Below are positions 17,859 through 25,256 of a stretch of DNA of 64,000 bases, in pieces (the first letter of the stretch is position 1; the number at the start of each line of letters is the position of its first letter). The stretch is from positions 62,001-126,000 of the forward strand of contig CANMWQ010000003.1 of the NCBI GenBank assembly GCA_947501685.1, given 5' to 3'. The DNA comes from an uncultured Litoreibacter sp. Lineage in GTDB: Bacteria; Pseudomonadota; Alphaproteobacteria; Rhodobacterales; Rhodobacteraceae. Below the pieces are notes generated by a model. It was given only the letters and a program-made list of their open reading frames with translations. It searched no databases and had not been told where the DNA came from. The translations under genes and the position numbers were made by a program.

Positions 17859-18497
17859 ATGACCCCTCTCGCCGCCAGCCAAAAAGCTCTCGAGATCTGC
17901 AATCTCGCCCCGATCGTGCCCGTGCTGGTGGTCGATGATCCTGCTCATGGCGCGCCGCTGGCCCGCGCGTTGGTCGCGGGCGGTCTGCCGGCCCTCGAGG
18001 TCACGTTGCGCACCCCCGCAGCCCTAGAGGTCATCGCGGAGATGGCGAAGGTCGCGGGCGGGGTTGTTGGCGCCGGCACGCTTTTGACCCCCGACGATGT
18101 GGTCGCCGCCAAAGAGGCAGGGGCCACGTTCGGGGTCTCCCCCGGTGCCACGGACCGGTTGCTGGACGCGTGCGAGGCGCATGAGCTGCCGCTCTTGCCG
18201 GGTGCTGCCACAGCGTCGGAGGCCATGGCGCTGTTCGAGCGCGGCTATTCCATGCTGAAATTCTTCCCCGCCGAGGCCTCAGGCGGCGCGCCTGCGCTCA
18301 AAGCCATCGGTGCGCCCATCCCGCAGATCAGCTTTTGCCCCACGGGCGGCGTGTCGTTGAAGAATGCAATGGATTATCTCAGCCTGCCCAATGTGGTCTG
18401 CGCAGGTGGCTCTTGGGTCGCGCCCAAGGACAAAATGCTGTCAGGCGATTGGGACGGTATCGAGGCGCTCGCCCGCGCCGCCGCCGCCCTCACGTAG
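17859..18497 (+). CDS. eda: KDPG aldolase
   Basis: 2-keto-3-deoxy-6-phosphogluconate aldolase of 212 aa, cleaving KDPG to pyruvate and glyceraldehyde-3-phosphate. Family landmarks are PVLVVDDPAHGAPLARAL, LEVTLRTPAALEVI, GAGTLLTPDDV, the GATFGVSPGATD segment, and the Schiff-base lysine in MLKFFPAEASGG. Start chosen at ATG 17859, 8 bp after AAAAGGAA. An in-frame ATG at 17802 falls in a dispersed repeat and adds an unrelated basic peptide. It ends on a perfect hairpin that overlaps its stop codon. Confidence 0.94.
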   Translation: MTPLAASQKALEICNLAPIVPVLVVDDPAHGAPLARALVAGGLPALEVTLRTPAALEVIAEMAKVAGGVVGAGTLLTPDDVVAAKEAGATFGVSPGATDRLLDACEAHELPLLPGAATASEAMALFERGYSMLKFFPAEASGGAPALKAIGAPIPQISFCPTGGVSLKNAMDYLSLPNVVCAGGSWVAPKDKMLSGDWDGIEALARAAAALT

Positions 18498-18517
18498 GGT
18501 GGGTTTCCAACCCACCC
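18497..18517. terminator. Hairpin overlapping the eda stop codon
   Basis: Perfect 9-bp stem GGGTGGGTT-TCC-AACCCACCC beginning at the last base of the eda TAG. It sits between convergent eda and the mttB homologue. A related AACCCACC arm follows at 18523-18530. No T-run follows on the plus strand. Confidence 0.55.
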
Positions 18518-18544
18518 AAAGCCAACCCACCTAAAACCACCCCC

Positions 18545-20104
18545 TCACAGCAAAATCGTAAACCGCTCCCGCAGCGCCAAATCCAGCATCGGGTCAAAGG
18601 CAGAGGGGGCTGGCGCGGCCAGCATCGCCTCCTTCTTCGCCGTCGCGTTGACCAGCAGGTCCGGCTTGTCCTTCTCCGCCCATTCCTTGGGCGATGTCCG
18701 GTCGCCCAGCTCGGGGTAGACGTAATTCTTCTCCATCAGGCTCAGCGTCTGCGCGGTGCCCAGATAATGCCCCGGTCCGGGGCCGCCATCGGGGCCAATA
18801 CAGGTGGCGCGGATCTCTTCCAGCCCCAGCGTGTCATCCGTGACCTCGATGCCGCGCACGCAGCGCTGCGCTTGGCCGATCACGTCATTTCCAAGGATCA
18901 GCGACTCGTGGCAGAACCCCAGCAAGGAGGCATGCATGCCCGCTGCCTCATAGACCATGTTCAGCCCGGACAGCCCGGCCATCACGTTGGAGCACATCTG
19001 CTCCCAGCCCGCCTGCATGTCGGGCAATTTCGCGTCGGACGCGCCCGCAGCCGCCCCGCCGGGCAGCCCGTAAAACTGGTGCATCTGCGCGCAGCCCGCC
19101 GTTAGCAAGGCCTGCTCGCCGGAGCCCACGGACATCGCCCCGGTGCGTAAATCCAACCCGAAAGGCCATGTCCCAAACACCGCCGGATGGCCCGGCATGA
19201 TCGCGTTCACATAAACGATGCCCGCCAGGCATTCCGCCACCGCCTGCACAATCGCGCCCGCAATCGTGGGCGGCGCGGTGGCGCCTGCCATGCCCGCGCT
19301 CAAAAGCAGGATCGGCATGCCCGCCTTGATGCAGTCTTCCATGACCAAACAGGCGTCGGTGGCGAATTTCATTGGGGGGACCACGAAGCAGTTGGTGTTC
19401 GACACGAAAGGCCGCTCCCGCCACTTGTCCTCTCCACCCGCAATCATATGCAGCATCTCGATGCAGTCAGGCACGAAGGCGGCCTCCGTGAAGGAGGTGC
19501 CCACATGTTTCGCCGTGCCGCTGGTGCAGGCATAGACCGTGTTCAAGTCCATCAATGCGTTATCCGTGATATCGCGGCACACCATCGGGCGTTGCAGGAA
19601 ATGGATATTGTCCAGCTGGTCGGCAATCCTTGCTGCATCAAACAGGTCCTGCACCGTGCTTTCGCGGTACTCGCGCCCATGCACGTCCACCATATGCACG
19701 GCGGCGCCTGCCGTGCCGTAATGCACGCGGGTGCCCGACAGGTCCATGTCATTGGCCGGGTCGCGGCCATAGAGCGTGACGTCTCGCGCGGCTTTGGCGA
19801 GCATATCCTCGACCAGCGCGCGCGGAAATCTCAGCCGCCCATCATCACCCAAGACAGCGCCTGCGCGGGTCATATACTCGATGCCGGAGGGTGGCGCGTC
19901 GGCCAGCCCGATCTCTTCCAAGGCGCGCAGCGCGGTCTCGTGAATGCGGGCGATCTCCGCGTCGCTGAGTGGCTTATAGAGCCCGCCTGACATGCCGGGC
20001 CGGATGGAGCGTTGGTCCTCGGAAGGCGGGGCTGCGCGCAACGCATGGCGGGCGGCGCGGCCACCGGAGCGGCGGGCGGAGGATGTGCGGATCTGTTCTG
20101 TCAT
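18545..20104 (-). CDS. Non-pyrrolysine MttB-family methyltransferase
   Basis: Trimethylamine-methyltransferase (MttB) superfamily protein of 519 aa. Studied non-pyrrolysine members demethylate quaternary amines such as glycine betaine, passing the methyl group to a corrinoid protein. No in-frame TAG interrupts it. Landmarks are RVHYGTAGAAVHMVD, KHVGTSFTEAAFVPDC, GATAPPTIAGAIVQAVAE and the C-terminal ALRERFTILL. Start chosen at ATG 20104 behind GAGG; an upstream extension to 20221 has no family similarity. No corrinoid protein is adjacent, but methyl-H4folate methyltransferase and RACo genes lie at 41-45 kb. The real substrate is unknown. Confidence 0.8.
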   Translation of the reverse strand: MTEQIRTSSARRSGGRAARHALRAAPPSEDQRSIRPGMSGGLYKPLSDAEIARIHETALRALEEIGLADAPPSGIEYMTRAGAVLGDDGRLRFPRALVEDMLAKAARDVTLYGRDPANDMDLSGTRVHYGTAGAAVHMVDVHGREYRESTVQDLFDAARIADQLDNIHFLQRPMVCRDITDNALMDLNTVYACTSGTAKHVGTSFTEAAFVPDCIEMLHMIAGGEDKWRERPFVSNTNCFVVPPMKFATDACLVMEDCIKAGMPILLLSAGMAGATAPPTIAGAIVQAVAECLAGIVYVNAIMPGHPAVFGTWPFGLDLRTGAMSVGSGEQALLTAGCAQMHQFYGLPGGAAAGASDAKLPDMQAGWEQMCSNVMAGLSGLNMVYEAAGMHASLLGFCHESLILGNDVIGQAQRCVRGIEVTDDTLGLEEIRATCIGPDGGPGPGHYLGTAQTLSLMEKNYVYPELGDRTSPKEWAEKDKPDLLVNATAKKEAMLAAPAPSAFDPMLDLALRERFTILL

Positions 20105-20342
20105 GGGGACCTCAAAGGGCAGGGGGCAGGGAAATAGGGGCTCAGAGCCCTCTAAGGTCTGCCCCGCGCCGCGCGTCCGCGCCGCGCACCAATGGTGCGG
20201 TTGACCAGACATGTTTTGCACCGAGGTCTCTGCACTGCGCTCTCCCAGACGCTGCTTCTGCGCCCAGATTTGAGGCAGGCCGCCGCCCGGTCTGTTCCAT
20301 TTGCGTCATAACGGTCTGTTTGCGGCATGGCTCACGAGGGCG

Positions 20343-21422
20343 CTACCAGCTGCCAGACCCACCCCCACCAGACGAGCCACCGCCGCCAAACCCGCCGCCC
20401 CCACCGCTGCCACTGCCCCCAAAGCCGCTGCGCGCATTGCCCTCAACCTTGCGCGACAACGGCACGAATTCCTTGGCCGTGTGGTCGCAATTGGCACAAT
20501 GGTGATCAATCCGCGCTTCACCTGCGGAGGTGTAGCTCGGCGTAAGAACGACGGTCCGCGTGGCCTCGGACGTGTGGTAGCCACAGTTGTCGCATGCGCT
20601 TCTCTTTGAAAACAGGCGCGGGAAGGATTTGACGGTCGTATGGCCGTCATGGTTGCACACCCACACACGGTGATCTTTTGACTTGATGCGCTCCTCGGTG
20701 ATCTGGCCGGGGGCAAGGTGCTGCTTTTCCTGGACATTACCCAAAACAAACATGCGCCGTCCGCATTCAGGGCAGCTGCGTGGCAGCGTTTTCTGCCCAA
20801 GCCGTACCCCAAACAGCCCAAGAAGCGCGGTCAGTGGCAGGGCCAGAACAACGCCAACCGCCGCCAGAAACGCGCTCATCGGAGAGCGCGCCTTCAGCGC
20901 GTCAAACTGCTCCCGAACCGTGGGCTCCGGCAGGGCTGCATCCAGCCGCAGCCGTTCCAGACTGGCGGCGGTGCCTTCCAAAACCCCTTGCTCAATCTGC
21001 CCGGTCCGGAAGGAGGGCAGAATAATGCTGTCAATGATCCGCTTGGCCACGCCGTCAAACCGCGCCCGAAACCCGGAGCCAAGTGCTATCCGGATCCGCC
21101 GATCTTCGACGGCGACCAGCATCAAGATCCCGTCATTGCGCTCCGCATTGCCGACGCCCCAATGGTTGAACAGGTCCTTGGCGAATTTCTCGATCGTGTG
21201 GTTGTCGGTGTAGCTGTTCACCTTGTCGATGGTCACGATCGTCATCTCGTGACCCCGTTCCGCGCGGGCGGCTTGCAGCATCTCCTCCAGCTGCGCTTCG
21301 GTCTCCGGCGACAGCACATTGGCAAAGTCATTCACATAGATCGACTGCCAATCGGGCAGGTCCTGCGCCGCTCCGGGCAGGGCCCAAAACACCAGCGCAA
21401 GCGCATAGAGAACCGCCCTCAT
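20343..21422 (-). CDS. TPM-domain membrane protein with zinc-ribbon-like segments
   Basis: Protein of 359 aa. A signal peptide (MRAVLYALALVFWALPGAAQ) is followed by a TPM/YgcG domain (IYVNDFANVLSPETEAQLEEML to about residue 165). A membrane segment (AFLAAVGVVLALPLTALLGLFG) leads to a cytoplasmic part with CxxC pairs (CPECGRR, CDNCGYH, CANCDH) that may bind zinc. The C-terminus is Gly/Ser-rich and ends GSGSW, as in many TPM proteins. It overlaps the PEP-mutase-like gene by 4 bp. TPM proteins are linked to membrane or photosystem maintenance; function here is unknown. Confidence 0.75.
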   Translation of the reverse strand: MRAVLYALALVFWALPGAAQDLPDWQSIYVNDFANVLSPETEAQLEEMLQAARAERGHEMTIVTIDKVNSYTDNHTIEKFAKDLFNHWGVGNAERNDGILMLVAVEDRRIRIALGSGFRARFDGVAKRIIDSIILPSFRTGQIEQGVLEGTAASLERLRLDAALPEPTVREQFDALKARSPMSAFLAAVGVVLALPLTALLGLFGVRLGQKTLPRSCPECGRRMFVLGNVQEKQHLAPGQITEERIKSKDHRVWVCNHDGHTTVKSFPRLFSKRSACDNCGYHTSEATRTVVLTPSYTSAGEARIDHHCANCDHTAKEFVPLSRKVEGNARSGFGGSGSGGGGGFGGGGSSGGGGSGSW

Positions 21423-22225
21423 GACGGCGCACCTTTCGCCAGAAACGCATCGACCTTGCCTCCTGACATGGCCGCCTGCAACCCGGTGAAATCGCCGCCC
21501 AAGACGTCCTGCGCTGTCTCGATCATCGCCCTATGCGTCACCCGCGCCAGAGCCGAGCCCAGCGATATTCGCGCCACCCCGGCGGCGGCAAATTCCGCGT
21601 AACTGTGCTTGGTGATCGGCCCCGCCGCCAGCACGTTCACGGGCTTGCTGGTCGCCGCCACGATCCGTTTCAACGCAATCAAGTCGGGCGGCAGCGGCAC
21701 GTAAATCCCATCCGCCCCCGCCGCGTCAAAGGCCTGCACGCGCCGGATCGCCTCCTCCATGTCATAGCCGCCGGTCATCACCCCGTCCGCCCGCGCCACG
21801 AAGAAGAAATCACCGCTCAGGCTGCGCGCCGCCGCACTCGCTGCCCGCACGCGCTCCACGGCCAGATCAAAGTCATAGACTCGCTCCGACGCGCCAATCG
21901 TGTCCTCGATGCAAATCCCTGCCAGACCAATTTCGCCCGACAGGCGCACCGTCTCTGCGCAGGTCTCGGGGTCGGGGCCAAACCCGTCCTCAAAGTCCCC
22001 CGAGACCGGCACATCCACCGCCGTCATCAGGTCTTGCGCATGGGCCAAATGATCGTCGCGTGACACATGGCCCCCATCCGGCAGCCCGCGCGTAAACGCA
22101 TAGGCCGCCGAGGAGGTCGCAATCGCCTTGGCCCCCAATCCCGCCAGCACGCGGGCCGAGCCCATGTCCCAGGCATTGGCCAAAACAAAGGGCTGACCGG
22201 GCTTGTGAAGGTCCCTGAAACTCAT
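21419..22225 (-). CDS. Isocitrate lyase/PEP mutase superfamily enzyme
   Basis: Protein of 268 aa with the PEP mutase/isocitrate lyase barrel, acting on C-C or P-C bonds of carboxylates. Motifs include FVLANAWDMGSARVLAGLGAKAIATSS-like opening, PVSGDFEDGFG, AGICIEDTIG and ADGIYVPLPPDL. The usual lyase active-site KKCGH is absent, so it belongs to the broad 2-methylisocitrate lyase-like/oxaloacetate decarboxylase group. Start at ATG 22225 overlaps the aminotransferase stop by 4 bp, and its stop overlaps the TPM gene by 4 bp. Three genes are therefore translationally coupled. Confidence 0.8.
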   Translation of the reverse strand: MSFRDLHKPGQPFVLANAWDMGSARVLAGLGAKAIATSSAAYAFTRGLPDGGHVSRDDHLAHAQDLMTAVDVPVSGDFEDGFGPDPETCAETVRLSGEIGLAGICIEDTIGASERVYDFDLAVERVRAASAAARSLSGDFFFVARADGVMTGGYDMEEAIRRVQAFDAAGADGIYVPLPPDLIALKRIVAATSKPVNVLAAGPITKHSYAEFAAAGVARISLGSALARVTHRAMIETAQDVLGGDFTGLQAAMSGGKVDAFLAKGAPS

Positions 22226-23394
22226 GCTGCCAGCTCCTTTGCAAAAGTTAATATCGTGGTCAGCGCCGCCTCGAACGCCGCATCCTCCACGGTCATCGCC
22301 ACCCGAAGATGGCCCGCCGCCGCCGCGCCAAAGCTCTCGCCCGGCATCACCGCGATGCGGTGCGTGTCCAGAAGCCGGTTGGCAAACTCTTCCCCGGACA
22401 GCCCCGTCGCGCGGCAATCGAGCATCAGATACATCGCGCCCCCGGACGGCACCAGCTTAACCACGTTTTGTCCCGCCAAAAGCCCCTGCGCCAGCCTGCG
22501 CCGTCGCTCGAACGGAGCCCCCACACGGCTCTCCAACTCAGGCCCCTCTTTCAGCGCAAAAAGCGCCGCGTCCTGAATATATCCTGGCACGCCATAGGTC
22601 GTATGGGTCGCGAGATTAACCATATGCTCGATCACCTCCGCAGGCCCCGCGACCCAGCCCACGCGGCTGCCGGTCATCGCGTGGCTTTTCGACATGGACC
22701 CCACCACAAGCGTGCGCGCGGCCATCCCCTCCATCGCCCGAGGGCTCAGATGCGCGCCCTCCCAGACCTGCGTGTCATAGACCTCGTCCGAGATGCACCA
22801 CAGATCAAAATCGCAGCACGCCCGCGCGATCCCCTCGACCGTTGGGCGGTCATAGACCACGCCCGTCGGGTTATTCGGCGTGTTTACCAAGATCGACCGC
22901 GCGCCCTCAGCCTGTTCGGCAATATCCGCATAGCTCGGCTGAAACGCCGCCTCAGGCCGGGTCATCACCACGCGCGGCACCGCGCTCGCACCCCGGATCG
23001 TGCCGGGGTAGGTGGCGTAATAGGGGTCACAATAGAGCGCCACGTCGCCCGCGTCACACAGCGCCATATGCGCCGCAAACAGCCCCGCCTGACCGCCCGG
23101 CGTGATCACGATACTGTCCCGGGTGGTCGCCACGCCCGTCCGCTGCGTTAACCTTAATGCCACCGCATCGCGCAACGCCGCGACACCCGGCACGCTGGCA
23201 TATCCGGTATGGCCCGACATGGCCGCCGCGTTCATCGCGGCCAGAATGGTAGGGTCGGTGCGGATGTCATGCTCCCCGATGGTCAGCTCCGTCACGGGCT
23301 CGCCCGCGTTAACCATAGCGCGCGCCCGATAAAACACGTCCCACCCGTCCGAGCCGCCCCCGTTCAGCCCCTCAATCCTGTTCGATACCTGCAT
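22222..23394 (-). CDS. PLP-dependent class I/II aminotransferase
   Basis: Aspartate-aminotransferase fold enzyme of 390 aa. Landmarks are GYASVPGVAALRDAVA, ILVNTPNNPTGVVYD, the ISDEVYDTQVW segment, and the PLP-binding lysine in GSMSKSHAMTGSRVGWVAG. Start chosen at ATG 23394 (MQVSNRIEGL); the in-frame extension to 23445 has no family match. First gene of a coupled three-gene operon with the PEP-mutase-like and TPM proteins. Divergent from the cysS leader. Substrate not predictable. Confidence 0.85.
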   Translation of the reverse strand: MQVSNRIEGLNGGGSDGWDVFYRARAMVNAGEPVTELTIGEHDIRTDPTILAAMNAAAMSGHTGYASVPGVAALRDAVALRLTQRTGVATTRDSIVITPGGQAGLFAAHMALCDAGDVALYCDPYYATYPGTIRGASAVPRVVMTRPEAAFQPSYADIAEQAEGARSILVNTPNNPTGVVYDRPTVEGIARACCDFDLWCISDEVYDTQVWEGAHLSPRAMEGMAARTLVVGSMSKSHAMTGSRVGWVAGPAEVIEHMVNLATHTTYGVPGYIQDAALFALKEGPELESRVGAPFERRRRLAQGLLAGQNVVKLVPSGGAMYLMLDCRATGLSGEEFANRLLDTHRIAVMPGESFGAAAAGHLRVAMTVEDAAFEAALTTILTFAKELAA

Positions 23395-23495
23395 GACGCA
23401 CTCCGTCTTTTGCCGGATGGAGCCAGCCCGCGCCCGCGAAGTCAAACCGCAATTGGTGATTGTTTCAATCAGCCCGCCGGGCTACAAGATACCCC

Positions 23496-23540
23496 ATGAC
23501 CAAGACCTGCATCATCATTTGCTGCTGCATTACCATCTGA
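23496..23540 (+). CDS. Cys/Ile-rich leader peptide upstream of cysS
   Basis: A 14-codon ORF, MTKTCIIICCCITI, ending in TGA 83 bp before the cysS start. It holds four TGC cysteine codons (three consecutive) and five isoleucine codons. Downstream lie cysS, which loads tRNA-Cys, and citramalate synthase, an isoleucine-pathway enzyme. The composition is what a ribosome-stalling attenuation leader for these two amino acids would look like. The ribosome site is weak. A small hairpin (CTGAG-ACAT-CTCAG, 23537-23550) overlaps the stop codon. Expression is inferred, not shown. Confidence 0.55.
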   Translation: MTKTCIIICCCITI

Positions 23541-23549
23541 GACATCTCA

Positions 23550-23597
23550 GGCGGGTCTTAACCATTTTCATCACATGTTGAGTTTGCTAAGCCCGCC
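23550..23597 (+). promoter_or_regulatory. Long inverted repeat after the leader peptide
   Basis: GGCGGG-t-CTTA (23550-23560) pairs with TAAG-CCCGCC (23588-23597): ten pairs with one bulged T and a 27-nt loop. An earlier AGCCCGCC (23471-23478) could compete for the same GGCGGG. No U-tract follows, so control may be Rho-dependent or translational rather than by an intrinsic terminator. Confidence 0.45.
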
Positions 23598-23622
23598 GCA
23601 CCCCCTGCGCGCGTGAGGCCCC

Positions 23623-25098
23623 ATGACCATCCAGCTCTACAACACTGCGACCCGCTCGAAACAGGAGCTCACCCCCATCGAGCCCGGCTGCGTCAGCATG
23701 TATGTCTGTGGGCCCACCGTCTATGATCGCGCCCATCTGGGCAATGCCCGCGCGGTGGTTGTCTTCGATATGCTCTACCGCCTGTTGCGCCATGAATATG
23801 GTTCGGATGCAGTGACTTACGTGCGGAACTTCACAGATGTGGATGACAAGATCAACGCCCGTGCCGCAGAGACGGGCCGCGATATTTCCGACATCACCGC
23901 CGAGACGACGCAGTGGTTTCTTGACGATATGGCCGCCATCGGCGCGCTCGAGCCAAACGAGATGCCACGTGCCACCGCTTACGTGCCGCATATGGTTAAG
24001 ATGATCGAAGGTCTGATCGAAAAGGGCCATGCTTACGCTGCAGAGGGCCACGTCCTCTTTAAGGTTCGCTCCTATGATGATTACGGAAAATTAAGCGGTC
24101 GCAGCGTCGATGATATGCTCGCCGGTGCCCGCGTCGAGGTGGCCCCCTACAAAGAAGACCCGATGGATTTCGTCCTCTGGAAACCCTCCTCAGATGACAT
24201 CCCCGGCTGGGACAGTCCCTGGGGCCGAGGCCGCCCCGGCTGGCACATCGAATGCTCCGCCATGGCCTATGAGCTGCTCGGAGACCGCTTCGACATCCAC
24301 GGCGGCGGCAACGACCTGACCTTCCCCCACCACGAAAACGAAATCGCGCAGTCAAAATGCGCAGGCCACGGTTTCGCAAACATCTGGATGCATAACGAGA
24401 TGCTACAGGTCGAAGGCAAGAAAATGTCTAAAAGCCTCGGCAATTTCTTTACTGTCAGGCAAGTTCTCGACGGAACCGCTCCACTCCTGCAGAGAAAGAT
24501 GTCGGGCAATGCGGTCAGGATTTCATTTTTATTGTCTCATTACCGGCAGGTAATGGACTTCGGAGTTGAGCGACGTCATGAGGCTGAAGCTATTATATCG
24601 AGTTTTGCAAAAGCGCTTGGTCGCGCCGGAGAGGAGATAAGAAATAGCCTCGTCGCTTCCGAAGAATTAGTTGACCAGCAAGTCGTCGAATTCTTGGCTG
24701 ACGACCTAGACGTACCGAAGGCGATCAAGCATTTACAGACGACTGTTAAGTCCCTGCCGACAGAATTGGATCTCCGAGTTTCAGAAATAGAGCGGTTGTA
24801 CTCAACGTTGACATTGCTTCTTGGCGTCGATTTGAAGGAAAGCCCCATCGCAATCGACAGTGCTCGAAATACCGACGAATTACGAGGTGTAATCTTCAGA
24901 GCAATTGGACAAGTTGATGTAATTGCGACGATTGCGCAACGGATAGACCAAGCACGAGCTTCCAAGAATTTCAACTTGGCGGATCGGCTGAAAGCAGAAC
25001 TTCAAGAGGCGGGAATTGAAGTGCGTGTAACTCCAGAAGGAACAAAAACTGTCCGTACAGAGAACTTCGACCCGAGCAAACTGGAGGACTTCAAATGA
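23623..25098 (+). CDS. cysS: Cysteinyl-tRNA synthetase, with a compositionally distinct C-terminal half
   Basis: Class I synthetase of 491 aa attaching cysteine to tRNA-Cys. The HIGH-type motif is HLGN (38-41) in [14 protein letters not shown]. Zinc-ligand segments are [18 protein letters not shown] and [20 protein letters not shown] is at 267-271. The C-terminal helical domain is complete, and the frame is open throughout. Hand-counted GC of 24481-25080 is 288/600 (48%), against 65% and 72% in two sampled 60-bp lines of the first half (23641, 24181). Recombination with a foreign copy is therefore likely. It starts after a Cys/Ile leader and ends on an ATGA overlap with a tiny ORF. Confidence 0.95.
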   Translation: MTIQLYNTATRSKQELTPIEPGCVSMYVCGPTVYDRAHLGNARAVVVFDMLYRLLRHEYGSDAVTYVRNFTDVDDKINARAAETGRDISDITAETTQWFLDDMAAIGALEPNEMPRATAYVPHMVKMIEGLIEKGHAYAAEGHVLFKVRSYDDYGKLSGRSVDDMLAGARVEVAPYKEDPMDFVLWKPSSDDIPGWDSPWGRGRPGWHIECSAMAYELLGDRFDIHGGGNDLTFPHHENEIAQSKCAGHGFANIWMHNEMLQVEGKKMSKSLGNFFTVRQVLDGTAPLLQRKMSGNAVRISFLLSHYRQVMDFGVERRHEAEAIISSFAKALGRAGEEIRNSLVASEELVDQQVVEFLADDLDVPKAIKHLQTTVKSLPTELDLRVSEIERLYSTLTLLLGVDLKESPIAIDSARNTDELRGVIFRAIGQVDVIATIAQRIDQARASKNFNLADRLKAELQEAGIEVRVTPEGTKTVRTENFDPSKLEDFK

Positions 25099-25256
25099 TC
25101 CCCTCCACCCGTCATCCCCGCGAAAGCGGGGACCTCGCTGTTCAGCGCGCTAACCGTTACCAAACCCCTACCAAAACCACCCCCAAAGTTTTGTCCCATT
25201 TTGGGGAAACGCCCAAAATGTTTTGTCCCAAAATGTCCCAAAAGGCCGCGTTATGA
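25095..25256 (+). CDS. Candidate 53-codon ORF coupled to cysS and cimA
   Basis: Its ATG overlaps the cysS stop (ATGA), and its own TGA overlaps the cimA start (ATGA). The frame is open across the whole 154-bp spacer. The predicted 53-aa peptide is basic (starts [13 protein letters not shown], ends MSQKAAL) and crosses a REP-like palindrome and the cimA hairpin region. Coding is uncertain. It may be only a translated spacer that keeps ribosomes moving from cysS to cimA, or a chance opening. Confidence 0.25.
   Translation: MIPSTRHPRESGDLAVQRANRYQTPTKTTPKVLSHFGETPKMFCPKMSQKAAL
25111..25136 (+). repeat. REP-like palindrome (GTCATCCCCGCGAAAGCGGGG)
   Basis: Stem CCCCGC (25116-25121), GAAA loop, GCGGGG (25126-25131), preceded by GTCAT and followed by ACCTC. 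This is the widely dispersed proteobacterial GTCATCCCCGCG..GCGGGGA-type palindrome. It lies just beyond the low-GC end of cysS. Confidence 0.65.
25172..25243 (+). promoter_or_regulatory. Alternative-hairpin region before citramalate synthase
   Basis: CATTTTGGG (25197-25205) can pair perfectly with CCCAAAATG at 25212-25220 or with a second copy at 25227-25235; a third partial copy, CCCAAAA, starts at 25237. CAAAAC (25172-25177) can also pair with GTTTTG (25188-25193). The first hairpin is followed directly by TTTTG. Mutually exclusive stems right before cimA suggest attenuation or control of cimA translation. Confidence 0.45.

Noticed and set aside
18545-20104. Possible pyrrolysine-containing MttB
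   Set aside because: The coding frame has no internal TAG, so it is a non-pyrrolysine homologue.
24421-25098. Frameshift or pseudogene as cause of the cysS composition change
   Set aside because: The frame is continuous through KMSKS to a normal C-terminus of about 490 aa, and the translated C-terminal domain is plausible.
25187-25243. CRISPR-like short repeats (TTTTGTCCCA, CCCAAAATG)
   Set aside because: Repeat units are about 10 bp with spacers under 10 bp and form inverted pairs, so they fit RNA hairpins and not a CRISPR array.
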